Source of the DNA: CAXBNB01 sp040222275 | GTDB lineage: Bacteria; Bacteroidota; Bacteroidia; Cytophagales; Cyclobacteriaceae | DNA length: 64,000 nucleotides | NCBI GenBank assembly: GCA_040222275.1 | Contig: JAVKDJ010000010.1 | Coordinates: 1 to 64,000, forward strand | Direction of reading: 5' to 3' | Made by a program: the position numbers and the translations under genes | The notes under the pieces: model-generated | Database searches by the model: none | Told to the model about the DNA's origin: nothing | What the model saw: only the letters and a program-made list of their open reading frames with translations | In this document: piece after piece, positions 8,436-16,769 of the stretch | How positions within the stretch are numbered: the stretch's first letter is position 1 | Layout of the letters: every line of letters starts with the position of its first letter

Positions 8436-9326
8436 TCAACTTTCCACCAAAAAGGCATTCTGGACATACGCTTTCACTTGTTCCATGAGCCACATCGGTG
8501 TGGAAGTAGCACCACATATACCTGCACTATCGGTAGGCTTGATCCAGGACAAGTCTATTTCTTTCTCATTTTCAATGAAATAGCTGCGCTCGTTGTTTTT
8601 CTTGCACACCCCATAGAGGGCTTTGCCATTGGAGCTTTTTTTCCCACTGACAAAAAGTATAACATTGTGCTTTGTGGAAAATTTTTCCATGCTGGGTTCC
8701 CTGTTCGATACCTGCCTGCAAATGCTGTCGTTGGCCTTGAAATCCAACACTTCAAGCTCCCCTTTGGCTTCCCTTATGCGCTCTTCGATCAGCGATTTGA
8801 TATGGTAAAAACCCCTGGTGCTTTTGGTGGTCTGGCTATACAATGTAACAGGCCTTGAAAAGTCGATTTGATCCAGGTCTTCATCTTCCATTACTATAAT
8901 GGCGTTTTCCTTTGTCTGCCCCGTTAGTCCGATCACTTCGGCATGCCCCGGCTTGCCATATATCACTATCTGGCCATTTCTGGCTTCCATCTGGTCGTAG
9001 GAGTTTTTTACCCTGTTCTGAAGCTTCAATACTACAGGGCAGGAAGCATCGATCAATTCGATGTTGTTTTGCATGGCGAGCTTATAAGTTTCCGGTGGTT
9101 CACCGTGCGCCCGTATCAATACTTTGGCATCATGGATGCACTCAAGGTCTTCCCTTGTGATCACTTTCAGCCCCTTGGCTTCAAGTCGCTCCACTTCCAT
9201 GCTATTGTGCACAATGTCCCCCAGGCAATACAGATGGCCCGACTCCTTCATTTCGTCTTCTGCCATTTCTATGGCAAATTCTACACCGAAGCAATACCCT
9301 GAATTTTTGTCAATTTCAATTTCCAT
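8436..9326 (-). CDS. ispH: 4-hydroxy-3-methylbut-2-enyl diphosphate reductase
   Basis: A 296-residue enzyme of normal length for IspH/LytB, the last step of the MEP pathway, which makes IPP and DMAPP. The three cysteines that ligate the iron-sulfur cluster are at Cys12 (GYCFGV), Cys96 (DASCPVV) and Cys203 (DSICRQV). The histidine and glutamate of the active site are seen in IRAHGEPP and GKPGHAEVIG, and the substrate-binding region reads YSQTTKST and GATSTP. It follows cmk by 43 bases on the same strand, so the two are probably co-transcribed. Confidence 0.95.
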   Translation of the reverse strand: MEIEIDKNSGYCFGVEFAIEMAEDEMKESGHLYCLGDIVHNSMEVERLEAKGLKVITREDLECIHDAKVLIRAHGEPPETYKLAMQNNIELIDASCPVVLKLQNRVKNSYDQMEARNGQIVIYGKPGHAEVIGLTGQTKENAIIVMEDEDLDQIDFSRPVTLYSQTTKSTRGFYHIKSLIEERIREAKGELEVLDFKANDSICRQVSNREPSMEKFSTKHNVILFVSGKKSSNGKALYGVCKKNNERSYFIENEKEIDLSWIKPTDSAGICGATSTPMWLMEQVKAYVQNAFLVES

Positions 9327-9369
9327 GAATGGGATGTTGATCTAATGGATACTACTGCAAAAGTAACAA

Positions 9370-10053
9370 TTATGTTGTGATCATGGCGTTTTGTGCCAAA
9401 TGGATAATTTGCTCTACCTGCTCATCGAAGGTCACATGGGTGGTATCTATTTCAATGGCACCTTCGGCTTTGGCCAAAGGACTTTCCTTCCTGCTGGTAT
9501 CGATCTGGTCCCTCTTGGCGAGGTTTTCCCTTACAAGGTCCAGCTCTACCAGTTCCCCTTTTTCCAGCAATTCTTTTTGCCTGCGCTCAGCCCTTATGTC
9601 AAAATCTGCTGTCATAAAAACCTTCAATTCTGCACCGGGAAAAACAACAGTACCGATATCCCTGCCATCCATTACCACCCCCTTGTGCTTGCCTAGTTTT
9701 TGCTGTTGGGCTACCATAGCTACCCTCACGTCCTTTATGGCGCTTACCTCGCTCACCTTCTCTGCCACACGCATTTCGCGGATTTCACCCTCCACTTTTA
9801 GCCCGTTGAGATAGGTTTCGTTTTCGTTGTTTTTAGGGTTGGGGTGAAAACGGATATCAATTTCTGACAGGGCCTTTGCCACGGACTTGGGATTGGTAAT
9901 GTCTATGTAATGGTCTAAAAAATAGAGGGTAACCGCCCTGTACATAGCGCCGGTATCGATGTAGGCGTAGTTCAATAGTGAGGCAACCACCTTGGCAGTA
10001 GTGCTTTTGCCGCAGGCAGAATACCCATCTATGGCAATGATGATTTTTTTCAT
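9370..10053 (-). CDS. cmk: Cytidylate kinase
   Basis: A 227-residue P-loop kinase that phosphorylates CMP and dCMP. The Walker A sequence reads GYSACGKSTTAK at residues 10-21. It is followed by DTGAMYRAVTLY (NMP-binding), VVMDGRDIGTVVFP (the conserved CMP-kinase motif) and the LID region containing RRQKELLEKGE. Length and motif order are typical for bacterial Cmk. Upstream is a tiny lipoprotein gene with 17 bases between them; downstream is ispH. Confidence 0.95.
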   Translation of the reverse strand: MKKIIIAIDGYSACGKSTTAKVVASLLNYAYIDTGAMYRAVTLYFLDHYIDITNPKSVAKALSEIDIRFHPNPKNNENETYLNGLKVEGEIREMRVAEKVSEVSAIKDVRVAMVAQQQKLGKHKGVVMDGRDIGTVVFPGAELKVFMTADFDIRAERRQKELLEKGELVELDLVRENLAKRDQIDTSRKESPLAKAEGAIEIDTTHVTFDEQVEQIIHLAQNAMITT

Positions 10054-10070
10054 TTATTGGATTAAAACGA

Positions 10071-10232
10071 TTAGCAATCTTTTACCGGACAAGGAATAGG
10101 CTTGCCTTTTTTCAACGTTCTTGGTTTTCTTTCTTTGTACCTGCTGGTCCGACATGATTCGAGCGTCAATCCCAAAAGAAAAAAAGAAAGAAGAAGATAT
10201 ATCAATGATTTTTTCACTTGAATTTGTTTCAT
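10071..10232 (-). CDS. Small 53-residue lipoprotein
   Basis: A short frame starts at ATG 10232 and ends at TAA 10071. It encodes KQIQVKKS, a strongly hydrophobic stretch (LIYLLLSFFLLGLTL), a lipobox ending in Cys27 (LESC), a basic middle (RYKERKPRTLKK) and a C-terminal IPCPVKDC. The lipobox predicts anchoring as a lipoprotein, leaving a mature tail of only 27 residues with two cysteines near the end. It lies between the hydratase gene and cmk on the same strand, so it is probably in that operon. A 60-residue frame overlapping it has no such features and is rejected. Function unknown. Confidence 0.7.
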   Translation of the reverse strand: MKQIQVKKSLIYLLLSFFLLGLTLESCRTSRYKERKPRTLKKGKPIPCPVKDC

Positions 10233-10258
10233 ACAAAGATAACTACTTAGAGGTTTTA

Positions 10259-11146
10259 TTATTTCATCCTAAAACCAATATCCCCTAAAGTGCTGAAACT
10301 AACCGCTACCTCACAGGTAGCGTCAATCGTAGGGTTTTGGTAAAGAGAGCCAGTGATGATAATGTCTCCTCTTTTGAGCGGCCTTCCATATTTGGGTAAC
10401 AGGTTGGCCAGGGAAAACAGGGCATTCATTGGATTGCCAAAAATATTGGTGGATATGCCTTCGGCCTGGGGTTGCCCGTCTATGTTGCAAACAGCTTTTT
10501 CTGCTGAAAGGTCAAAATCTTCGATGCTTGCCCTGCCACTACCGATGATGACACCAGCATGCCCCATACCTGTAGCTACCACATGATTTATATTCATGGT
10601 TTCGGGATCGTTGTTGGCAGGTATCGATACGGCTTTGGCAAATTCTATGGCATTGAATACATAATCCACGCCAGCCTTCAGGTCGTCTATTGAGGTCACC
10701 CCGTTGGGGAAGTCTTTGTTCAATTTAAACCCAACTTCGGCCTCTACCATGACATCCCCACCTGGAAAATTACTTGCTGAAACCGTACTGTCTTCTGCGA
10801 TCACATTAGAATCCAGCATATAACCAAAAGTTGGGTCGTAGCTGTCGGCATCTGGCACAGCGGTACCACCCATCTTATATCCGATGAGTTTCTTGCCAGA
10901 AGCCAGTTCTTTGTCCAGCATTTTTAGCTGAATCTCGAAGGCTTCTTTCCTGCCAATATCGGGAAGTTCCCGCGAAAGCAGGTCTGTTTGTGAGAAACTT
11001 TGCCTGGTTTTCAGTATGGCGCTGGCCAGTACTTCAGTTTGATCTATGACCGGAGCAGGCGCTTTTTCAGCAGTCTCATTGTGCGTACTTTTTTTGCAAC
11101 CGATAGAAAACACTGCTATCAGCAAAACGAAGGTGATTTTGTTCAT
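10259..11146 (-). CDS. 2-keto-4-pentenoate hydratase/MhpD-family protein, lipoprotein form
   Basis: A 295-residue protein. Residues 1-17 form a lipoprotein signal with lipobox FSIGC (Cys17), followed by a flexible spacer. The body matches the MhpD/fumarylacetoacetate-hydrolase fold: KLIGYKMGG, YDPTFGYMLDS, a metal-type acidic motif in VEAEVGFKL, FNAIEFAKA and RGDIIITGSLYQNP near the end. Known relatives are cytoplasmic enzymes that hydrate 2-hydroxypenta-2,4-dienoate in aromatic degradation; no other aromatic-degradation gene is in the window. The lipoprotein signal is therefore surprising and implies a periplasmic role. Substrate unknown. It is divergent from module A and upstream of the small lipoprotein and cmk. 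Confidence 0.8.
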   Translation of the reverse strand: MNKITFVLLIAVFSIGCKKSTHNETAEKAPAPVIDQTEVLASAILKTRQSFSQTDLLSRELPDIGRKEAFEIQLKMLDKELASGKKLIGYKMGGTAVPDADSYDPTFGYMLDSNVIAEDSTVSASNFPGGDVMVEAEVGFKLNKDFPNGVTSIDDLKAGVDYVFNAIEFAKAVSIPANNDPETMNINHVVATGMGHAGVIIGSGRASIEDFDLSAEKAVCNIDGQPQAEGISTNIFGNPMNALFSLANLLPKYGRPLKRGDIIITGSLYQNPTIDATCEVAVSFSTLGDIGFRMK

Positions 11147-11239
11147 GGATATAAGTTTTAGTAGTTGGACATCAAACTTAAAAAGTATTGGATTAAAAAT
11201 TTTACTAAATTATGTTTTACTTTCCGATGGGTTTTTCAG

Positions 11240-11278
11240 GCCAAACTGTAGGAATGCAGATCGCATGTTCAGTTTGGC
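11240..11278. promoter_or_regulatory. 9-bp inverted repeat upstream of sigma A
   Basis: GCCAAACTG (11240-11248) and CAGTTTGGC (11270-11278) are exact reverse complements separated by 21 bases. They lie in the 200-base divergent region between the hydratase and sigma A genes, about 70 bases before the first possible sigma start. It could be a regulator site or a hairpin; no binding protein can be named. Confidence 0.35.
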
Positions 11279-11346
11279 GTAGGGAACCGGAGCGGATATC
11301 GGGAACATTGATGGTATGGTATTTTGGTTGAAGGAAACCAAAACAT

Positions 11347-11994
11347 TTGAGGTTTTGGTATTATTGCATCTTGATCAGGGACGAGAAAAAAATAAAGAAG
11401 CTTATGTCGCGGATATCCGGGCGGGCCGACCAGGCAGCTTTTGAGGAGCTGTACAATGTTTATTTTGCCTGGCTCAAATCTGTGTCTATCAGTATAGTGA
11501 GGAAAAATGAAGATGCTGAGGAAATCATTGAAGACGTATTTGTTAAGCTCTGGACAATGCGTGACAAACTGGGCCAGATAAAAAACATTGAGACATACCT
11601 CTATACCGCTACCAAAAACAAGTCTTTTAATTACATCAAAAAGTATTACAAGGCTTACGCTGTGGAATTGGAGGATGAGAATACCAATTTAGGCTATATC
11701 ATTTCGCCCGAAGAAGCACTGATCATTAAAGAACTAAAAAACAAGATTAACCTTGCGGTAGCACAACTTCCGGATAAATGCCGTCAGGTTTTTCTTGCGG
11801 TTCGAGAGCAGGGGCTTTCACATAAAAAAGCAGCTGAACAGTTGGGTGTTTCTCCAAAAACCATAGAAAATCAATTGTCAATCGGCATACGGAAAATCAA
11901 GCACGAACTAGATGCCTATATGACAGAAAGCAAGCGGACCAACCTGTCAAATGGAGACGCCCTGCTCCTGTTGTCCCTAATTATTTATTGTTAA
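11347..11994 (+). CDS. ECF sigma-70 factor, module A
   Basis: An up to 215-residue ECF sigma factor. Region 2 reads AAFEELYNVYFAWLK through EDVFVKLW and ETYLYTATKNKSFNYIKKYYK; region 4 reads LPDKCRQVFLAVREQGLSHK, then the recognition-helix zone KKAAEQLGVSPKTIENQL. It belongs to the Bacteroides-expansion type paired with FecR. The start is uncertain: candidates are TTG 11347, TTG 11371 (4 bases after a TATTATTG box) and ATG 11404. After region 4 the protein carries a hydrophobic tail ending LLLLSLIIYC. The fecR partner begins 111 bases downstream. Confidence 0.93.
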   Translation: MRFWYYCILIRDEKKIKKLMSRISGRADQAAFEELYNVYFAWLKSVSISIVRKNEDAEEIIEDVFVKLWTMRDKLGQIKNIETYLYTATKNKSFNYIKKYYKAYAVELEDENTNLGYIISPEEALIIKELKNKINLAVAQLPDKCRQVFLAVREQGLSHKKAAEQLGVSPKTIENQLSIGIRKIKHELDAYMTESKRTNLSNGDALLLLSLIIYC

Positions 11995-12105
11995 AAAAGG
12001 CTCTAAACGAACCAAATATCAGCTTTTCGATTTTTTTTCAGCACCTCCTTGGGGGATTTTTAAAAACGTGCTGTCCTTGGCCCAAATACGTTTAAGACTA
12101 TTTTC

Positions 12106-13107
12106 ATGGAAGATCAAATATATACTTCAATAGCCAGGGAAATTGTGGCCGAAGCTGATGAGCAGGAGAAAAAGCTTGTCCGCGAATGGGTGAAGGAAGG
12201 CAACAACAGACTTATTTACAATGCCCTGAAGGAACAGCTCACATCTGGGGACTCTGGTAACAATAGCCAGAAGGAGGTGCTGGACAGGATCAAAAGTAGG
12301 ATCAATCAGGAAGATAGCGAATTCGGTTTTGAAACCAGGTCCAGGATGGCGCTCCCACGATGGTTGAAAGTGGCAGCCGCAGTGGTATTGGTGGCAGGTG
12401 CAGGTTGGCTTGTAAGCCAAAAGGTATCAACACCGGCACAAGAAATAGCCTCCAATGTAACGATCGAAAAATCAAATCCTACCGGCCAAAAATCTTCCTT
12501 TGTGTTGAGTGACGGTACCCTGGTGAAGCTAAACGCGGAAAGCAAGCTGGTTTTTGCAGAAAACTTCGACGACCAGAAGCGTGAGGTGTTTTTGGAGGGA
12601 GAGGCTTTTTTCGATGTGAAAAAAGACCCCTCCAGGCCATTTGTAGTCCATACTGGCCAGTTGAGCACTACCGCCCTGGGCACCTCCTTCAATATTGAAG
12701 CTTATAATGGAGAAAGTCCTATAAAAGTATCCCTGGTGACTGGAATAGTGAAAGTGGCACATTCGGATAGCAGTATTGATGACCTGCTGTTGGATCCCGA
12801 TGAAATGGCCACATTTGACATAGGACAAAAGCGGTTGTCCAGGGAAAGTTTTGATCCGGAATTGGTACTTGCCTGGAAAAACCAAACTTTGTATTTTAAA
12901 GATGCCGGCTTGGCGAATATGACCAAAACACTCGAACGATGGTATGGTGTAAGTATTGAAGTAAGTGGAAAAAAACCAATAGAAACCAGTTTTACTGGAA
13001 AGTTTAAAGATAAAAGTCTTGAGTATGTAGTAGATGTGCTCAGTCAAAACCAACAAAATTTTGCCTATTCTATAAGTGGCAAGAAAATCAAAATTATAAA
13101 AAACTAA
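12106..13107 (+). CDS. FecR-family anti-sigma factor, module A
   Basis: A 333-residue inner-membrane regulator. The cytoplasmic N-terminal domain (1-85) should bind sigma A. A single membrane helix follows at 86-104 (LKVAAAVVLVAGAGWLV). The periplasmic FecR domain (about 120-225) contains NPTGQKSSFVLSDGTLVKLN and GEAFFDVKKDPSRPFVV; the DUF4974 domain at the C-terminus contains LERWYGVSIEVSG. By family knowledge the periplasmic part receives a signal from the SusC STN domain and the anti-sigma then releases the sigma factor. A hairpin and the susC gene follow. Confidence 0.92.
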   Translation: MEDQIYTSIAREIVAEADEQEKKLVREWVKEGNNRLIYNALKEQLTSGDSGNNSQKEVLDRIKSRINQEDSEFGFETRSRMALPRWLKVAAAVVLVAGAGWLVSQKVSTPAQEIASNVTIEKSNPTGQKSSFVLSDGTLVKLNAESKLVFAENFDDQKREVFLEGEAFFDVKKDPSRPFVVHTGQLSTTALGTSFNIEAYNGESPIKVSLVTGIVKVAHSDSSIDDLLLDPDEMATFDIGQKRLSRESFDPELVLAWKNQTLYFKDAGLANMTKTLERWYGVSIEVSGKKPIETSFTGKFKDKSLEYVVDVLSQNQQNFAYSISGKKIKIIKN

Positions 13108-13144
13108 CCAAAGAGATATGGAATACAACTCTAGCTAAAAAAAA

Positions 13145-13172
13145 GACCGGTATTGAAAGCCAATATCCGGTC
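13145..13172 (+). terminator. Hairpin between fecR A and susC A
   Basis: GACCGGTATTG pairs with CAATATCCGGTC around a 5-base loop with one bulged base. An A-run precedes it but no T-run follows. It may end the sigma-fecR transcript or fold in the susC leader. A second small inverted repeat, TCAGAAAT (13180-13187) with ATTTCTGA (13217-13224), lies just downstream. Confidence 0.55.
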
Positions 13173-13272
13173 CCCCGGCTCAGAAATTACACAGAAAATA
13201 TGCGACTATCTCGGTGATTTCTGAACCTCTCGTTTTCAACAATTATTCAATCATTAAAAACAGTATAAAATT

Positions 13273-16200
13273 ATGCAATCATTATTACTGAAACAAATCT
13301 GGTATATGACTAGATGTGCATTTTATGGGCTGTTCCTCCAAACCTTGCTTTGCAGTTTGCTGCTGGCCGAAGGGGGCAGTGCGCAGAATATGAAGCTTCA
13401 AGAAGTAAGGCTGAGCCTGGATCTAAAGGAAGCGCCGTTGGTGGAGGCCTTTGCCCAAATGGAGCAAAAAGCGGGCTTCAACTTTATATATGAAAAAAAA
13501 CTGGCCAACAAAAAACAAAAAGTAAGCCTGAAGGCTGATAACGAGTCTATGTATGACCTGCTCCAGCACTTCTCCAAAGAAGTGAACGTGCAGTTCAGGC
13601 GGGTAAATGAAAACATATATGTTAGCCCCCGCAAAGGAGTTTCAACTCAAGAAAGTGCAATTATTGACAATTCACTGGTAGATGTGGCCATTACGGGTAC
13701 CATCATAGATGAAAACGGCGAAGGTTTGCCGGGAGCATCCGTAGTGGTGAAAGGTACTACCATTGGTACCACTACTGATCTGGAAGGAAAATATAAACTC
13801 AATGTTCCAGAGGGAAGCTCGATTACAGTTTCTTTCGTTGGTTACAGAGTGAAGGAAATAGAAGTGGGGTCACGAAGTGTGATTGATGTCAACATGGAGC
13901 TCGACGCTGAATTATTGGAAGAGATAGTGGTGGTAGGATATGGAGAACAATCCAAACAAACCGTGACCGGAGCTGTCGAAGTGGTGGATAATGAGGCGTT
14001 TGAAAGCCGGGCCATAAACAATCCTATACTAGCCCTTCAAGGACAGACACCCGGGTTGCAGATCACTCGCACAAGTGCACGCCCAGGTAGTGACGATGAG
14101 AATGAAATCACGATTAGGGGGATCACGTCAATCAATAATGCGGACGTCCTGTACGTAATCGATGGGATCATATCGGTGAAGGCTGAATTCAATAATATGA
14201 ACCCCAGCGATATAGAATCTATCACGGTGCTCAAAGATGGGGCCGCTGCAATTTATGGATCCAGGGCTGCCAATGGCGTGCTGATGATCACCACTAAGAA
14301 AGGTTCTGGCAAAATGACGGTTGAGTACGATGGTAGCTATAGGCACAAAACTATTGGTAGGACACCAGCCGTGCCGAGCATGAGAGAGTATGGACAGGCA
14401 TTTTTGGATGCTGTAGATGGCGAAGGAGATGAAAACTACAAGCAATGGGGCTCCAGGCAGACACTGCTCGATTTCATAGATGAAAAAGCCCAGTACTATA
14501 CTACTGCTGTAGGGGGATGGGGAGACAATGGCTACATGTATGCCGCTCCTGCCAACAGGTTTGATGATATGTATGGCAATGCCTATTCTCAGCAGCACAA
14601 TTTGGCTATTTCAGGATCAAGTGATAATACGAAATATAGGATATCCGGAAATTTCGCAGATAACAAGGGAGCTTCGAAGGTGTACGATGGACAAAAACAA
14701 TATACTTTTAGGTTGAACCTGGATCAAAAACTGACCAACTTTTTAAGTGTTGATATTGGGATGTCGCAGCAGGTGATCAATACATTTTCACCCTCTACAG
14801 GTTTTCAGGGCAATTCTGTAAACAACGACCCTCCGATATTTCCCGCCAAAAACCCCGATGGTCTATGGGTGGCCAATTTTGAAATTGGCAACAAAAATTC
14901 GATAGCGCAAACGACCGATGGAGGAAGGGATGAAACAGTCAATAACATTACCAAAATCAATTTGGGGGCGACTGTGGATATTACCAAAGATTTGGAATTT
15001 CGGGGTGTTGCTTCTTTCCGTAAATCAAACCAAACTGATGACAGGCATATCCTTAGTGTGATGCTGCACAACTGGGCTGGTGAACCTCAGCAGGCTGTGA
15101 ACCCCAATTCATATGTGAGGTCAATCTATTCCAACGGGTCACGTGCCTTGTACAACGGATATCTTACTTATACTAAATCAATTGGGCCCGATCATAATTT
15201 CAAAGTAATGGGAGGTGTTACCGCAGAGCTCAACAAGTCTTCCAACATCGAAGCAAGGAGAGATGGCATTGAAGCATTGGGTGTTTATGACCTGAAACTA
15301 GGGTCTGGCACTCAAACCAACACCAGTGATGCGGCAAACAATGGTTTTTACTCATACCTGGGAAGGGTCAATTATGACTACAAAGGGAAGTACATGGTCG
15401 AATTGCTTGGCAGATCGGATGCAACTTCAAGATTTGCCGATGGCTACAAATGGCAGAGTTATTTTGGTGCATCAGCAGGTTGGATATTGACAGAAGAGGA
15501 TTTTCTGGCAGGCAATCCAATTCTTAGTTACCTGAAAGTGAAAGCCAGCTGGGCTGAGATGGGGAACATTCCCGGTACCGGCTTGATCGCCAATCATGGC
15601 TACCTCTCGCAGATGGCATTTGGTACCCTTCCATTTGGCACAGTACCAGCCTATCAGACAACTGCCAGGGTAGATGGCATTACGACAAATGAGAGGACCT
15701 GGGAAAGAGTACAGATGACAAACATCGGGACCGAGTTTTCCATGCTGAACCATAAACTGACTGGGTCGTTCGATTATTTTATCAAAAACAACCCAAACAT
15801 GCTTTCGAGGCAGGTTAAGATCAGCCTACTTGGAGGCCAGGCACCTGCTGAAAACATAGGGCATCTCCGAACCAAAGGTTGGGAAGCTGTGATAGGGTGG
15901 CAGGATAAAGTTGGAGATGTGAGCTATGGCGTCTCTGTGAATATGGGCAACAACAACAACGAGTTGATAAAGCTGGCAGGCGCTGAAAAGTGGGTGGCTG
16001 GTTTGAATGACCCTGGAGATGGTGAATTTAGAGTTGGGTATCCAATAAACTCCTATTGGATGTATGAAACCGCCGGCTTGTTCCAGTCTCAGGCAGAAGT
16101 GGATGCCTGGTATGCTGAAATTGGAGAAAATGGAGGGAAAGTTCCCAGTCAGGGCAGTGCCAATGGGTTGAGGCCTGGCGACATCATCAAAGTGGACTTA

Positions 16201-16755
16201 GATGGCAATGGCCAGATACTGGATGTATCAGATGATGGCGGGGATTTGAAATTCATGGGCGATGGACAAGCACATTACTTCTTTGGGATCAATACCAATT
16301 TGAGATGGAAAGGGTTTGACTTCACGGCCAACTTCCAGGGACACCTGGAACAGAACGTGCAACGCACCGGGCTTCTGGCATATCCATTCAGGAGGCACTG
16401 GGCCAACCAAACGCCTGCATTTATTGGCACTATGTGGATGCCTGAAACCCCACACCTTACCAACCCCAGGCCGACTTCTCAAGCTGGAAGGGCAGGATAT
16501 AACTGGGAGCACAACGATTTTAGGTTGCAGAACAGCCGGTACATCCGCCTGAAAACTTTGATCGTTGGCTACACTATTCCACAAGCCTGGTCTGAGGCCA
16601 TTAAGATGCAAAGTGTAAGGCTGTACTTTTCTGGAAACGATTTGTGGGAAGCTACAAGCATTGATGATGGTTATGACCCGGAAAATGGAGCAAGTACACA
16701 GTCGGCCTATCCTTTCATGAGATCATTTGCTTTAGGCCTCAATGTTAAGTTTTAA
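13273..16755 (+). CDS. SusC-family TonB-dependent transporter with STN domain, module A
   Basis: A 1160-residue outer-membrane transporter. After the signal region (YGLFLQTLLCSLLLAEGGSAQ) comes an STN domain (about 40-118), the part that speaks to FecR. The carboxypeptidase-regulatory-like domain (about 138-212) has DENGEGLPGASVVVKGTT. The SusC signature EEIVVVGYGEQSK precedes the plug (to about 347, ending ANGVLMITTKKG), then a 22-strand barrel ends in FALGLNVKF. With SusD it imports an oligosaccharide using TonB energy. The gap to susD is 14 bases. No enzyme gene follows in this module, so the substrate cannot be inferred. Confidence 0.95.
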   Translation: MQSLLLKQIWYMTRCAFYGLFLQTLLCSLLLAEGGSAQNMKLQEVRLSLDLKEAPLVEAFAQMEQKAGFNFIYEKKLANKKQKVSLKADNESMYDLLQHFSKEVNVQFRRVNENIYVSPRKGVSTQESAIIDNSLVDVAITGTIIDENGEGLPGASVVVKGTTIGTTTDLEGKYKLNVPEGSSITVSFVGYRVKEIEVGSRSVIDVNMELDAELLEEIVVVGYGEQSKQTVTGAVEVVDNEAFESRAINNPILALQGQTPGLQITRTSARPGSDDENEITIRGITSINNADVLYVIDGIISVKAEFNNMNPSDIESITVLKDGAAAIYGSRAANGVLMITTKKGSGKMTVEYDGSYRHKTIGRTPAVPSMREYGQAFLDAVDGEGDENYKQWGSRQTLLDFIDEKAQYYTTAVGGWGDNGYMYAAPANRFDDMYGNAYSQQHNLAISGSSDNTKYRISGNFADNKGASKVYDGQKQYTFRLNLDQKLTNFLSVDIGMSQQVINTFSPSTGFQGNSVNNDPPIFPAKNPDGLWVANFEIGNKNSIAQTTDGGRDETVNNITKINLGATVDITKDLEFRGVASFRKSNQTDDRHILSVMLHNWAGEPQQAVNPNSYVRSIYSNGSRALYNGYLTYTKSIGPDHNFKVMGGVTAELNKSSNIEARRDGIEALGVYDLKLGSGTQTNTSDAANNGFYSYLGRVNYDYKGKYMVELLGRSDATSRFADGYKWQSYFGASAGWILTEEDFLAGNPILSYLKVKASWAEMGNIPGTGLIANHGYLSQMAFGTLPFGTVPAYQTTARVDGITTNERTWERVQMTNIGTEFSMLNHKLTGSFDYFIKNNPNMLSRQVKISLLGGQAPAENIGHLRTKGWEAVIGWQDKVGDVSYGVSVNMGNNNNELIKLAGAEKWVAGLNDPGDGEFRVGYPINSYWMYETAGLFQSQAEVDAWYAEIGENGGKVPSQGSANGLRPGDIIKVDLDGNGQILDVSDDGGDLKFMGDGQAHYFFGINTNLRWKGFDFTANFQGHLEQNVQRTGLLAYPFRRHWANQTPAFIGTMWMPETPHLTNPRPTSQAGRAGYNWEHNDFRLQNSRYIRLKTLIVGYTIPQAWSEAIKMQSVRLYFSGNDLWEATSIDDGYDPENGASTQSAYPFMRSFALGLNVKF

Positions 16756-16769
16756 TAAAAAATAGAGAG

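Noticed and set aside
10054..10236. 60-codon minus-strand frame upstream of cmk
   Set aside because: It overlaps the 53-residue lipoprotein in another frame, has no signal or family feature, and the lipoprotein frame is much more gene-like.
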